18,892 nt of DNA from assembly GCA_016215085.1 (NCBI GenBank), contig JACRMD010000257.1, positions 1 through 18,892 on the forward strand, given 5' to 3'. Numbering within the stretch: position 1 is the first letter of the stretch; every line of letters begins with the position of its first letter. A model generated the notes under the pieces. It was given only the letters and a program-made list of their open reading frames with translations. It searched no databases and was not told where the DNA came from. This document shows, piece by piece, positions 1-8,961 of this stretch. This DNA comes from Solirubrobacterales bacterium (lineage in GTDB: Bacteria > Actinomycetota > Thermoleophilia > Solirubrobacterales > Solirubrobacteraceae). A program made the translations under genes and the position numbers.

Positions 1-18
1 CCCCCCCCCCCCCCCCCC
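1..18. other. Poly-C run at the window edge
   Basis: The first 18 bases are all C. Such a run at the very start of a sequence is more likely an assembly or library-tailing artefact than biology, so the bases just inside it should be treated with caution. Confidence 0.7.
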
Positions 19-70
19 GCAGAATTGGATCCGGGTTCCCATCGGCCCCGAGGCGGCGCGGTGGCGGACG

Positions 71-1654
71 GTGCAGACCGAACGCACGGTGCTCGTGGTC
101 GTGCGGACGATCACGACCGTCGCGTGGTTGTTCGACATCCTCCCCGAGCTCGTCGCAGACACCAGGATCCAGGTGCTCTTCACGCTCAACGGCCGGCCGT
201 CGGCATACGAGGCCGGCGTGGCGGAGGCGGTGGCGGCGCTGGGCGGCCGGGTGCTCCCGTGGGAGCAGGCGGTCGCCACCGACTTCGAGCTCGCCATCAG
301 CGCCAGCCACTACGGCGACCTGCACCAGTTGCGCTCGCCGCTGTTGATCCTGCCACACGGCCCCGGGTACTCCAAGACCATCAGCTTGCCCGGTGACGGC
401 GTCGCGCCACTACCTGCGACACAGGCCGAGACGATGGTCGCGCTCAGCCATGCCGAGCAGGGCCGTCAATGGCGCGCCGACGACGGAACGCGACCCGTCG
501 TCGTCGGCGACCCCTGCTTCGACCGCCTGGTCGCAAGCGTGGCGCAGCGGCACCGCTACCGCAGAGCGCTCGGCGTCCGCGACGACCAGAAGCTCATCCT
601 CACGAGTACCACGTGGGGGCGCCGGGCCGCACTTGCAGTGGCCCCAGACCTGCCGGCCCGGCTCGTCGGCGAGCTTCCATCCGACGAGTACGTCGTTGCC
701 GCCGTACTGCACCCGAACATCTGGGTCGGCCACGGCGCCTGGCAGGTCCGGCTCTGGATGCACCGGGCGCTCGAAGGCGGTCTACGCCTCATCCCGCTCC
801 GGGACGGTTGGCGAGGAGCCCTGGTCGCGGCCGATCTGTTGGTTGGCGACCACGGCTCGGTCGCCCTGTATGCGATCGGTCTCGGCGTGCCGGTGGTCTT
901 TGCCGCGTTTGGGCGGGACGAGCTCGTACCCGGGACGCCGCTGGCCGAGCTCGATGACCGCGCGCCGCACCTCGACCTCGACGCCCCGCTGGCGCCGCAG
1001 GTCGCCGCACACGCCGACGCCCTTGGCCGCCCGTACGACGACCTCGCCGCGCGGGTGTTCGGTGAGCACGGGCGCGCGCTCCTGAACCTCCGAGCGGCGA
1101 TCTACGCGCAGTTGGACCTGGAGCCGCCGGGAGCGGCACCGCGGGTCCTGCCGGTGTCCGTCCCCTGCGCCGAGTCTCAGACGGTCCGCTCGTACCTCGT
1201 CGGCGCAAGAGTTGACGGGACCTCGGTCGTCCTCGAACGCTTCCCGGCTACAGTCGAGCCGTCGCACCTCCAGCTGCCGGCTAGGCACCTCGCGGTCCAC
1301 GCCGACGAGCCCCACACGGGCCTCCGCGAGAGCGCTGCGGTCCTGTGCTGCACCCGGCCCCACCAGGATGTCGTCCAGGCCCGCGCCGCCAGCAGCGCGC
1401 TGTTGCGTGCCCACCCCGGTTGCCGGGTCGCCGTGGCCGGAGACAACGCGCGCCGGCTCGTGGTCAGCCGGCGCGACGGCCCGCCGTTGCTGGCGACGGG
1501 GGGCGTGAGTCCGGACGTCCTGGGCTCAGCCGTCTACGCGAGCGTCCTGGGCAACGTGCCACCGGCGGAGCGCATCGGCATCCGCGTCGGCGCCGCGGAG
1601 CACGACGTCGCGCTCACTCCGCTGAGCCGGACAGCTCCGCAAGCCGCGCCCTGA
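71..1654 (+). CDS. GT-B-like (CDP-glycerol transferase/epimerase-fold-like) actinobacterial protein
   Basis: A 527-residue soluble protein with no signal peptide or membrane segment. The N-terminal half opens with a hydrophobic strand (RTVLVVVRTITTVAWL) and a segment LLILPHGPG. A second Rossmann-like half carries VGDPCFDRL, STTWGRR, an HPNIW motif near residue 214 and GDHGSVALY near residues 259-267. The order of HPN and GDHGS motifs is what I would expect of CDP-glycerol glycerophosphotransferase or UDP-GlcNAc 2-epimerase-like GT-B folds. From memory, similar proteins are common in Streptomyces and are often left as hypothetical. No substrate can be named. The GTG at 71 is the first start, but the frame stays open to the window edge (residues resembling a natural extension, ending ARWRTVQ), so the true start could lie further upstream or be cut off. 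Its last 41 bases overlap the end of the convergent NB-ARC gene. Coding looks certain from codon use and motif integrity; function is inferred. Confidence 0.75.
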   Translation: MQTERTVLVVVRTITTVAWLFDILPELVADTRIQVLFTLNGRPSAYEAGVAEAVAALGGRVLPWEQAVATDFELAISASHYGDLHQLRSPLLILPHGPGYSKTISLPGDGVAPLPATQAETMVALSHAEQGRQWRADDGTRPVVVGDPCFDRLVASVAQRHRYRRALGVRDDQKLILTSTTWGRRAALAVAPDLPARLVGELPSDEYVVAAVLHPNIWVGHGAWQVRLWMHRALEGGLRLIPLRDGWRGALVAADLLVGDHGSVALYAIGLGVPVVFAAFGRDELVPGTPLAELDDRAPHLDLDAPLAPQVAAHADALGRPYDDLAARVFGEHGRALLNLRAAIYAQLDLEPPGAAPRVLPVSVPCAESQTVRSYLVGARVDGTSVVLERFPATVEPSHLQLPARHLAVHADEPHTGLRESAAVLCCTRPHQDVVQARAASSALLRAHPGCRVAVAGDNARRLVVSRRDGPPLLATGGVSPDVLGSAVYASVLGNVPPAERIGIRVGAAEHDVALTPLSRTAPQAAP

Positions 1655-3724
1655 CGCGCTCAGCCCGCGGGCTGCGCAGCGCGGTGTACGCGGCGAATGC
1701 CTGCTCGAGCTGCCGCACGGCCTCCGCCCGCTGCCCGGCAGCCGCCGCCACCGAGGCGAGCTCCTCGCGCGCGCGAGCGACGTAAAGGGGCGCCCCGTGC
1801 AGGTCCATCAGCGCCTGCGCCTCTTCCAAGGCGTCCTGCGCCGAGGCCAGGTCGCCGAAGGCATGCTGCGCCTGGCCCAGGCGGAGCATCACGCGGCCGA
1901 GGGTCAAACCGTCGGCCGCGGGGTCGATCAGTGTCCGGGCCTCAGCGAGCGCCTCCACCGCCGCCGCGTGGTCCCCCGCGGCCCGTAGCGCCTGGCCGAG
2001 CCCGTACAGCCCAAGCGCCGTACCGCGCCGGTTGCGCAGACGAGCGAACCCGTCGCGTGCCTCGCCGTAGGCCGCCAGCGCGGCCCCATGGTCACCGCGG
2101 GCGAGCTCGAGCACTCCCGTCCACTCGTGGATCGACGCCTGGAGGCCTGCGTGACCGGCCTCCCGCGCCTGCAGCTGAGATCGAGCGAGTTCCGCGGCAG
2201 CGGCATCCTCGTCCCCCGCCTCGAGCCGGGCGCGGCCAAGCTGGCTCCGCATGCGGGCCTCGGCGGCTAGGTGGCCGGCGCGCGCAGCGGCAGCGGTGGC
2301 CAAGGTGTAGACCTCGCATGCCTCGTCGTAGTGCTTGTGGTTGTGGTAGCCGAGGAACAGCGCCTCGCCGAACTGCCACGCCGGCTCGTCCCACCCATGC
2401 TCGGCGGCGGTGCGGAGAGCCCCGACGAGGTTCGGCCGCTCCTCGTCGAACCAGGCGAAGGCCGCCGCCGGCGAGGCAAAGGACGGATCACCGAGTTCGG
2501 AGGGCGGCGGGACGGTCGCGAGACGCAGACGGTCGGGGATGATCGCGTGGTCCATCCGTTGGGCATTGCGCAGGTAGAAGCGCACGGCACGGCGCACGGC
2601 GGCCTCCTGGTCGTCGGGGGGCTCCAACCGGCGCAGGGTCTCGCGCGCGTGGAGGCGCAGCAGGTCGTGCAACCGGAAGCGACGTCCATCGTCTTCGAGC
2701 AGCTGCGCCCGCGTGAGTTCCTCCAGAGCGTCTTCCGTCTCGTCCTGGGCGACGCCGGCAGTGGCCGCCGCAGCCGCGCTCGTGAAAGATGGACCGGGGT
2801 GCAACGCGAGCCGGCGGTACACAGCGGCCGCGAGAGTGGACAGAGATCCGTACGCGTCGTCAAACACGGCCTGCATGGAGTCGGCTGACGTCAAGCCGAG
2901 CCTCGCAAGCCGATGCTCCTCGTCGGCGAGCTGGTCCAGCATCCAGGCGACCGCGCGCCGCAGATGCGCAACGCGATCGGCAATCCGTCGCAGAACTCCA
3001 CGAGGCGGGCGACGGGCCCGGACTCTGCAGCGACGCGCTCCTCGCCGATCATCGCGGCCAGCATCGCTGAGGCGCTCAACGGATCGAGCGGATCAAGGCG
3101 AACGACGCCGGCGCCGTCGCGCACGAGCTCCTCGAGCGAGGATCGGGTCGTGACGAGCACGACGCTGTCGTCGGCGTTGGGGATGAGCGGCGCGACCTGC
3201 GCCGCGTGCTCGACGTCGTCCAGGAGCAGCAGCACGCGCTTGTCGGCCGTCTGTGACCGATACAGCGCCGCGCGTTCCTGCAGCGACACGGGGATGACCT
3301 CATCGGAGAGGCCGAACGCCCGCAGGAAGCCACCCAGAACTTCCCCGACCGCCACACCGCCGCGGTGGCGCAGCGCCCCGAAGTCCGCGTAGAGCTGCCC
3401 ATCACCGAAACGCTCGCGGTTGCGACTCGCCCAATGCCGCGTCGTCGCGGTCTTGCCGACCCCGTGCATGCCCGTGACCACCAGCACTGCGGGCCCAGGC
3501 TCGCCGGCGCCGCCGGTGCTCATGGCGTCCAGCTGCAAGATCTCGCGCGCGCGGTTCACGAACTGGCGAGGAGCGGGCGGCAGCTGTCGTGGCACCGGCC
3601 ACACTGGACCGTGGCCATGCACATGCAGCGCGCCGATACTGCGGGCCTGCACGAAGGCGCCGTGGAAGACGCCTGCCGCTTCGTTGCGCACCTCCGAGGC
3701 AGGATCGTCGTCGGTGCCGGTCAC
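1614..3724 (-). pseudogene. NB-ARC/TPR STAND protein (AfsR-like, no DNA-binding domain), split by a -1 frameshift
   Basis: Two minus-strand frames join into one STAND NTPase of about 703 residues. The first part (GTG start at 3724) has a short leader with a VQARSIGALHVHGHG segment, a type I recall in front of actinobacterial NB-ARC proteins. It then shows a P-loop GMHGVGKT (residues 85-92), Walker B RVLLLLDDV (near 163-171), a VVLVTTRS sensor (188-195) and a GLPIALRICGA motif (247-257). Reading then breaks near 2950-2953. Adding one G to the CGG codon restores GARVAWMLDQLADEEHRLARLG, and the second frame continues to 1614 with a winged-helix-like segment (FRLHDLLRLHARETL) and about six TPR-like helical pairs rich in Ala, Leu and Glu. 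Proteins of this class act as ATP/ADP-switched sensors in regulation or conflict. The single indel next to a G/C run may be a sequencing error, in which case the gene is intact. The GTG start has no clear Shine-Dalgarno sequence. Confidence 0.8.
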
Positions 3725-4193
3725 AGTTTGGGGGCGTCGGTGCTGCCGCGTGGTGCGGTGGCCAATCTGCGCCGCGTCAGGCAGTGCGGCAGCACGATGC
3801 TACTGCGACCGACGGCCGCGGCGCGCACGCGGTCTCAGCATTCAGCGTCGACCCGGTGCGGGGCGACCGTCGACCCACGGCGGCTTGCCCGGCAATCCGT
3901 GCTCAGTACAAGACGTAGCGGACTCCGTGCCGTCGCAGATGCGCCGCAAATCGAGGCCGAGGACCGAGCCCTGCGAGCGGTTCTCCCAGGACGGAACATC
4001 GGCGAGGTCGGCCTTCTACCCCGGGGATGCAACCCTCGGATCAGCGGCCCTTGCCGTCGTCGGCTCGTGAGGTACTCGAGCGCAACCGACGACGCGCCAC
4101 GCCACTGCATCCTCTCTTCTGGAGGTCGGACGTCACGGCCCCGACAAACAGCAAGCGCGAGAGTGCATCGCCGCCGGCCATCTAGACGACGTG
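3725..4193. other. Gap without a convincing gene
   Basis: This 469-base stretch lies between the 5' end of the NB-ARC gene and the 3' end of the coupling-protein gene, both on the minus strand. Open frames exist on both strands, but they are Arg/Ser-rich translations typical of GC-rich shadow frames, with no motif and no ribosome binding site. It should hold the promoter of the NB-ARC gene and the end of the transfer-operon transcript, but I see no clear -35/-10 pair or terminator hairpin. Confidence 0.5.
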
Positions 4194-5774
4194 TCACTTC
4201 CAGTGAGGCCGCAAGGCAGCGATCGCCGGCAACCGCGGTCCGGACAGGATGAGCGCACGGTCACCGGTCAACTGCTGCAGCGCCGCGGACGTCGCCTTGG
4301 TCACGCGTTCGTCGTCACGCTCCTCCGTCCCGAGCAAGGACTGCAAGTAGCTGCGCGTCGCCTCGTCGGTGATCGACCCCATGAAGATCTTGGCGGTGGA
4401 GTTCGCGAGGATCGTCTCGGTGCCGTGGCCATGGCGCTCGCGCATCTGCGCGAGTGACTGCCAGACCGTCGCGATGCGGATCCCGTGGCCAGCCCCCTGC
4501 GAGAGCATGCGCGGCAGCTCGGCCAGCGGGGCGATGTTGGCGGCCTCGTCGAGCAGGATGCGCAGGCGACGTTCGCCGAGGCTGAGCTCGACGGCCGCGT
4601 GGATGATCGACGACAACAGCGACGCCATCAGCGGGGCGAGGAGGCGCTGGTGGCGCTCGGCCGCCACCAGGAAGAGCGTGTCGCCGGCCGAGAGCACGAA
4701 CCGCTCCGCGGTGAGCACGCTGTCAGCAGGACGGCTCACCTCGGGGTATCGGTAGGCGCTGAGCACGGAGCCGGCCGACATGTAGGTCGTGCCCCGGTTT
4801 CGTGGATCGAGCGACGCGACGGCATGGAGCTGGCGCACCGCTGCCGAGGCACCCTGCCCCGCGAGGATGGTGGTCGGCTTCTTCACGTCCTGGGCGTCGA
4901 GCCAGTGGAGGACCTCCGTCATCGCGGATCCTTCGAGCGCCGCCGCGTGTAGAAGCGGCGCAAGGAGCTTCGCCGCCTCGCCACGCCAGTAACGGGCGAT
5001 CTCCGAGTCTCCGTCTGAGCTCGCGTCCGCGAGCCACTGCGCCTGGCGCAAGGCGGACGACCAGTCCTCGCAACCGAAGGTCGGCGACCACGCGCACGTG
5101 TCTTCGCTGAAGGGGTCGAAGATCCAGATCCGCCCCGTCTGGCTGCGCGAGGCGTGGGAGGCGTCAAGCACGTCCCGCTTCGTGCTCGTGACGATCGCCG
5201 GCCCGCGGTGCTCGAGCAGCCAAGGCACGATGCAGCGCGTCGTCTTGCCCGCGCGGGTAGGCGCGATGACCACGACATGAGACTCCTCGTCGGCGGCGAC
5301 CGTGCGGCCGTCGACACGGCCGAGTGAGAACCCCGCCGGCGCTCGACGTCGACGGCGCAGGTCGCGCGGGCGAGCCCACGGTCGTGGCCGCGCTCCGCGC
5401 CAGTCGTAGGGGCGGCGCCCGAGTCGTTCCCGCGCGATCACGGGCTCGACTCGCCGTACGAGCGCCAGCACGATCCAACCAGCGGCGACGTGCAGCACAC
5501 CGGCGATCGACCACCACGCCGCGGCCGTCGGCATCTGGGCGCGTGCCGCACCGGGGTAGGCGGAGGCCGGGTCGCCGAGCGACGCACGCGACGCCAACCG
5601 GCCGAAGGACGCCGCCGCATCCGGCAACGACAACCGAACGGCCTCCTGTGCGTGAACCAGGACGACGACCGCCGGGACGATCCAGCAGTAGGCAGCAGCA
5701 ACGAGCAGTCCTCCGACCAACCACACGGCCCCCTGGGCAAAGTCCTCGCCAGGCTGCTCCCGGTCACCGGTCAT
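4194..5774 (-). CDS. VirD4/TraG-family type IV coupling ATPase
   Basis: A 526-residue coupling protein that would link the DNA substrate to the secretion channel at the inner membrane. Two membrane segments (about residues 16-41 and 84-106) precede the cytoplasmic ATPase domain, as in TraG/VirD4 proteins. The domain starts with FSLGRVDGRTVA, then Walker A APTRAGKTT (about 170-178), the family signature AIVTSTKRDVL and Walker B LRILLDEAANIAPL with its Asp near residue 409. QGAGHGIRIATVWQSLAQM and a final TGDRALILSGPRLPAI strand follow. The start is the ATG at 5774 because it forms an ATGA overlap with the stop of the gene before it; a start 22 codons further upstream is possible but would overlap that gene more. 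It is the last gene of the transfer operon. It resembles classical VirD4 rather than the FtsK-like TcpA of Tn916/pCW3. Family assignment is firm; the DNA substrate is unknown. Confidence 0.92.
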   Translation of the reverse strand: MTGDREQPGEDFAQGAVWLVGGLLVAAAYCWIVPAVVVLVHAQEAVRLSLPDAAASFGRLASRASLGDPASAYPGAARAQMPTAAAWWSIAGVLHVAAGWIVLALVRRVEPVIARERLGRRPYDWRGARPRPWARPRDLRRRRRAPAGFSLGRVDGRTVAADEESHVVVIAPTRAGKTTRCIVPWLLEHRGPAIVTSTKRDVLDASHASRSQTGRIWIFDPFSEDTCAWSPTFGCEDWSSALRQAQWLADASSDGDSEIARYWRGEAAKLLAPLLHAAALEGSAMTEVLHWLDAQDVKKPTTILAGQGASAAVRQLHAVASLDPRNRGTTYMSAGSVLSAYRYPEVSRPADSVLTAERFVLSAGDTLFLVAAERHQRLLAPLMASLLSSIIHAAVELSLGERRLRILLDEAANIAPLAELPRMLSQGAGHGIRIATVWQSLAQMRERHGHGTETILANSTAKIFMGSITDEATRSYLQSLLGTEERDDERVTKATSAALQQLTGDRALILSGPRLPAIAALRPHWK

Positions 5775-6727
5775 GGCGCGACGAGCACCTCGACCCAGGC
5801 CGCCGGCGGACGACGAGAGGGGGCATCGGCGTGGCGCCACGAGAGGTGCAGATGATCGCCGCGACCGTGGCCCCGATCGCCGTCGTAGCCCACCCAGCGA
5901 AACGGCGGTCGCGGCCTCCCTTGCGACGGCTCAGCCCACCGCGCGAGCGCGTCCACGTCGCCCCACGAGCCTCCGGGACCAGGCACGACATCGACCGCCA
6001 AACCCAGCGGATGCTCGCCGTCGGCCGCGTGCCCAGAGGCGGCGTAACCGTCGGTGATGAGCAGGTGGAACCGCTCTCGCAGGAGCAGGACGTCCTTGAC
6101 AAGCCGCTCGTCGATGGACTCGCCGGGCGAGCCGGGGATCTCGACGATGCGCCCACCGCCGACGAGCTTGCGGCCTTCCGGCACGGTCCATGCGCAGATC
6201 CCCTGCACCTCGGCCGCCGGCTGGCCGAGGCGTCGTGAGGTGTCGAGGACGCGGTCGACGTACCAGTCGGCGTGGTTGTAGCCGAACAGCGCACGGCGCC
6301 AGTCGCGCGGAGCGCCTAGGGCGCGAAGGTAGCGAGCCGCCGCGTGGATCGCGTCCGCCGCGCTTCTCGGGTCGGCGCGCCCGTCGCCGTCGGCGTCCAC
6401 GCCGTAGGTCCGCCACGTGGATGGCAGGAACTGCGTCCAACCGACGGCGCCCGCGCTCGACGGCCCGAGGTCGCGGCCGAAGTCCGACTCCACCTTCGTG
6501 AGCGCGGCGAGGATCGCGGGGCCCTGGACACCGAGCTCATAGCTGACCGCGGCCCGCTCGAACAGCGGCACGAGCGCGGCCGGTACGGCCGAGCGATCCA
6601 CTCCCCGTCCGCCGCACGCATCGCTGGATGCCTGCCCGGCCGCCAGGAGCAGCCAGCCACCGAGCAGCATTCCGCTCAGGAGAAACGCCGCGGCCGCGAC
6701 GGCGACGGCCGACACCGCGACCCTCAC
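5771..6727 (-). CDS. Membrane-anchored lytic transglycosylase fused to an M15-like peptidase (TcpG/VirB1 role)
   Basis: A 318-residue cell-wall hydrolase of the secretion system. An N-terminal hydrophobic helix (about residues 4-30) acts as anchor or signal. Residues about 65-170 form a lytic transglycosylase domain: catalytic Glu80 in LTKVESDFG, then GAVGWTQFLPSTW (93-105) and FGYNHADWYVDRVL (148-161). The C-terminal part (about 205-300) looks like a D-Ala-D-Ala carboxypeptidase-type M15 fold: SGHAADGEHPLGLAVD with His239 and Asp246, and GDHLHLSW with His292 and His294 as likely zinc ligands. Both glycan strands and peptide stems of peptidoglycan could thus be cut, opening the wall for the channel. 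The GTG at 6727 is preferred because it gives a GTGA overlap with the upstream stop; a start at 6835 would overlap 112 bases. Tcp/Tn916 systems usually pair a muramidase/transglycosylase with NlpC/P60 or CHAP, so the M15-like partner is a variation. Domain 1 is firm, domain 2 probable. Confidence 0.87.
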   Translation of the reverse strand: MRVAVSAVAVAAAAFLLSGMLLGGWLLLAAGQASSDACGGRGVDRSAVPAALVPLFERAAVSYELGVQGPAILAALTKVESDFGRDLGPSSAGAVGWTQFLPSTWRTYGVDADGDGRADPRSAADAIHAAARYLRALGAPRDWRRALFGYNHADWYVDRVLDTSRRLGQPAAEVQGICAWTVPEGRKLVGGGRIVEIPGSPGESIDERLVKDVLLLRERFHLLITDGYAASGHAADGEHPLGLAVDVVPGPGGSWGDVDALARWAEPSQGRPRPPFRWVGYDGDRGHGRGDHLHLSWRHADAPSRRPPAAWVEVLVAP

Positions 6728-8961
6728 CGCGGTCCTCCACGATGGCCGTCGACACTGCGGCGATGCCGACGTTCGGCGCGCAGGCGGTGGTGATGCTCGG
6801 CCGAGCGCGCCCGGACCTCGTCCGCGTCGAACCACCGACCAGCCGCCGCCGCCCCGGGCGCATCGGACTGGGCCACGGCGAGCAGCTTCCGCTCAACGTC
6901 GAGCTCGCGACGGACACGAAGAAGCATCTGACCGCGCGCGTCCGGATCCGCCGTGGCGTACGCCTCCGGGTCGATCCCGACCGCGCGAAGGTGGCGCTCG
7001 TGGTCATCGGGCAGGGTCGCGAGCTCCTGGGCGCGGCGCGCGCGATGGACGTCGAGGTCACGCCGGGTGACGGACTCGCCCGTGAGCGAACGGTTGCGAT
7101 CCGCATGCCGCATGACCTGCACGGCCTCCTCGGCGGTCGGGTGGGCCAGCAGCGTCCTGAGCCGCTCACGGTGGCGCAGCAGGTCGTGCTCAGCCGCAGA
7201 CGGCGCGGGCACGGTGGCGCCGGAAGCATGTGCTGCCGCCACCGCCTCGTCCCGGCCACGAAGCTGGCGATCGATCGCGCGGAGCTCCTGCTCGAGCCGA
7301 GCTCGCTCTCCGGTCACCGCGCGTGCGTCGCGTTGAACTGCCAGCAGGCGGTCCCGGCCCCGCGCGTCCAAGCGCTCCCCGGCAAGGTCGCGGACCGCGG
7401 CGCCTCGCGCAGCGCGCGCGTCGAGCCGTCGCTGCTGGACGGCATCCGCCCCCGCGCGGGCCGGCTGGAGCGCGCGCGCTGCCGCATGTCGCGCCCCGCG
7501 GCCGAGCATCCACGCGTAGTAGCCGTGCGACAGCCACTGCCCGGGGCTGCCCTCGCTGCGCGGCGAACCGGCGCTGACGAAGCCGGTGATCTCGTCCCGC
7601 TTGAGGAACACGCCCCACCAGAAGGCCGCGAGCAGCAGCCATGTCCCGAACCACCCGAGCTCGAGGTGCGTGAAGACACGGCTCGCCGCGACCACGACGG
7701 CCAGGAAGACGCCGTAGACCAGCTTGGCCAGCAGCGCGCCCAAGAGGCGCTTTCCCCACGAGAGGAAGGTCGCGCGGCCACTGTCCCCTACCGCCGGGGC
7801 GAGCAGCATCGCCGGAGCGAGCAGGAGCAGGACGACCGACATCCCCGACGCAAGCAGCAGACGGACGCCGATGAACGCGTACAGCGCGACCGCGCCGAGC
7901 AACCCCACCGTGATGAGCGCCAGCAGCGCGAGCCGTGGGAACGTCCCACCCGCCTGTTGCATCCGTGCGCGGTCGGGAGCCTTGTCCACCAGCTCCTCGA
8001 CGTCGTCCGGGAGCTTGCGGTCGTCCGTGAGCTCAAGGAGGTCCTTGGCGCCGCCGACGAGGCTGAAGCCCCCGTCCTTCTCACCGCGGAGCCGTCGATG
8101 CAGCCGGCCGCGCTCCCATCCCTGTGCCGGATACGCGAGCCACAGGTCGGCGTTCGTCGGACGAGCGCGGTCGCCCGTTCGCGCCTCGCAGTAGTCGATC
8201 GACCCGAACTCGAGTGCGCACCAGGGGTCGCGGACCGTCGCATCGAAGGTGTCGGCCAGCGCCCCGGTGAGGGCACCGCGCGGCCGGCTAAGCTCCCCGG
8301 TCGTGGCGGCGGCTAGGACCGACATCCCCGCGTCGTTGGTGAGCTGCGCCGCCCGCCCCACCGTGTCGCCGGGCCGGTTGATGATGACCAACGCGAGGAC
8401 CATCAGCGCCAGCGTGGCCGCGAGCCCGCCGAGCGTCTCGCCTGTGCGCCGCTGGACGAGCCCCCGCCAGATGCCCCACAGGCCTGCGATCGATATCGCG
8501 AGCATCAGCCAGTGGTCGCCGAAGGCCTGGCGGTGCAGCTGAGCGAGGCTACGCCGCGCATCGGGCATCGCCTGGTTGGTCAGGTCCAGCGCGAACGTCC
8601 ACTCGAGCAGGAGCAGAACGGCCTGGACCAGGTAGACGAGCGCCGTCCACCAGCCGGCGGCGAGGCTGCCGAGCGCCCCGAGGAACGTCTCGCCGGGATC
8701 GGTCAGCGAGAAGCCGGCGCGGACGTCGATCCCGTAGCTGCTCAGCGGGTGGTCGCGGATGGCCGAGCCCGAGCTCCTGCATCGGCGCCGTGCGCGCTCG
8801 TCGAGTGCGTACCGGCACGATGGCGATCCGCCACCGAGCGACCGCATGGGGTCGGCCTGCGCGCCCGAGGACGCGACAGCTTGCGCCGAGGGCGGGCAGG
8901 CGAGCGCAAGGCACATCGCCACCAGCAGCGCTGCGAGCGTCCGCGGTGCGCCCCGCATCAC
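6724..8961 (-). CDS. VirB6/TcpH-like polytopic conjugation channel protein with long coiled-coil tail
   Basis: A 745-residue membrane protein, the likely inner-membrane channel core. A signal peptide (about residues 1-28, ending near PPSAQA) is followed by an extracytoplasmic region with Cys residues. Hydrophobic spans come next at roughly 94-124, 152-170, 177-194, 345-392 (two helices), 408-433 and 438-455. A loop of about 150 residues between the third and fourth spans contains Cys and is rich in Asp and Arg. From about residue 470 to the end the chain is charged, Ala/Arg/Glu-rich and heptad-like (for example RARLEQELRAIDRQLRGRDE), so a cytoplasmic coiled-coil tail of about 270 residues is likely. 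The topology matches VirB6/TrbL/TcpH proteins (pfam-type sequence identity is low in this family). The start is GTG 8961 (GTGA overlap with the VirB4 stop) or ATG 8958 (TGATG, one-base overlap), which differ by one residue. It ends in a GTGA overlap with the next gene. Confidence 0.82.
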   Translation of the reverse strand: MMRGAPRTLAALLVAMCLALACPPSAQAVASSGAQADPMRSLGGGSPSCRYALDERARRRCRSSGSAIRDHPLSSYGIDVRAGFSLTDPGETFLGALGSLAAGWWTALVYLVQAVLLLLEWTFALDLTNQAMPDARRSLAQLHRQAFGDHWLMLAISIAGLWGIWRGLVQRRTGETLGGLAATLALMVLALVIINRPGDTVGRAAQLTNDAGMSVLAAATTGELSRPRGALTGALADTFDATVRDPWCALEFGSIDYCEARTGDRARPTNADLWLAYPAQGWERGRLHRRLRGEKDGGFSLVGGAKDLLELTDDRKLPDDVEELVDKAPDRARMQQAGGTFPRLALLALITVGLLGAVALYAFIGVRLLLASGMSVVLLLLAPAMLLAPAVGDSGRATFLSWGKRLLGALLAKLVYGVFLAVVVAASRVFTHLELGWFGTWLLLAAFWWGVFLKRDEITGFVSAGSPRSEGSPGQWLSHGYYAWMLGRGARHAAARALQPARAGADAVQQRRLDARAARGAAVRDLAGERLDARGRDRLLAVQRDARAVTGERARLEQELRAIDRQLRGRDEAVAAAHASGATVPAPSAAEHDLLRHRERLRTLLAHPTAEEAVQVMRHADRNRSLTGESVTRRDLDVHRARRAQELATLPDDHERHLRAVGIDPEAYATADPDARGQMLLRVRRELDVERKLLAVAQSDAPGAAAAGRWFDADEVRARSAEHHHRLRAERRHRRSVDGHRGGPR

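Noticed and set aside
3835..4197. Minus-strand 120-codon frame whose GTG overlaps the coupling-protein stop as GTGA
   Set aside because: The overlap fits the operon pattern, but codons lack the usual third-position GC bias and the translation is Arg/Ser-rich with no motif or hydrophobic pattern.
6628..8316. Plus-strand frame of 562 codons
   Set aside because: Antisense to the VirB6-like gene; the long open frame follows from high GC. No motif or start signal.
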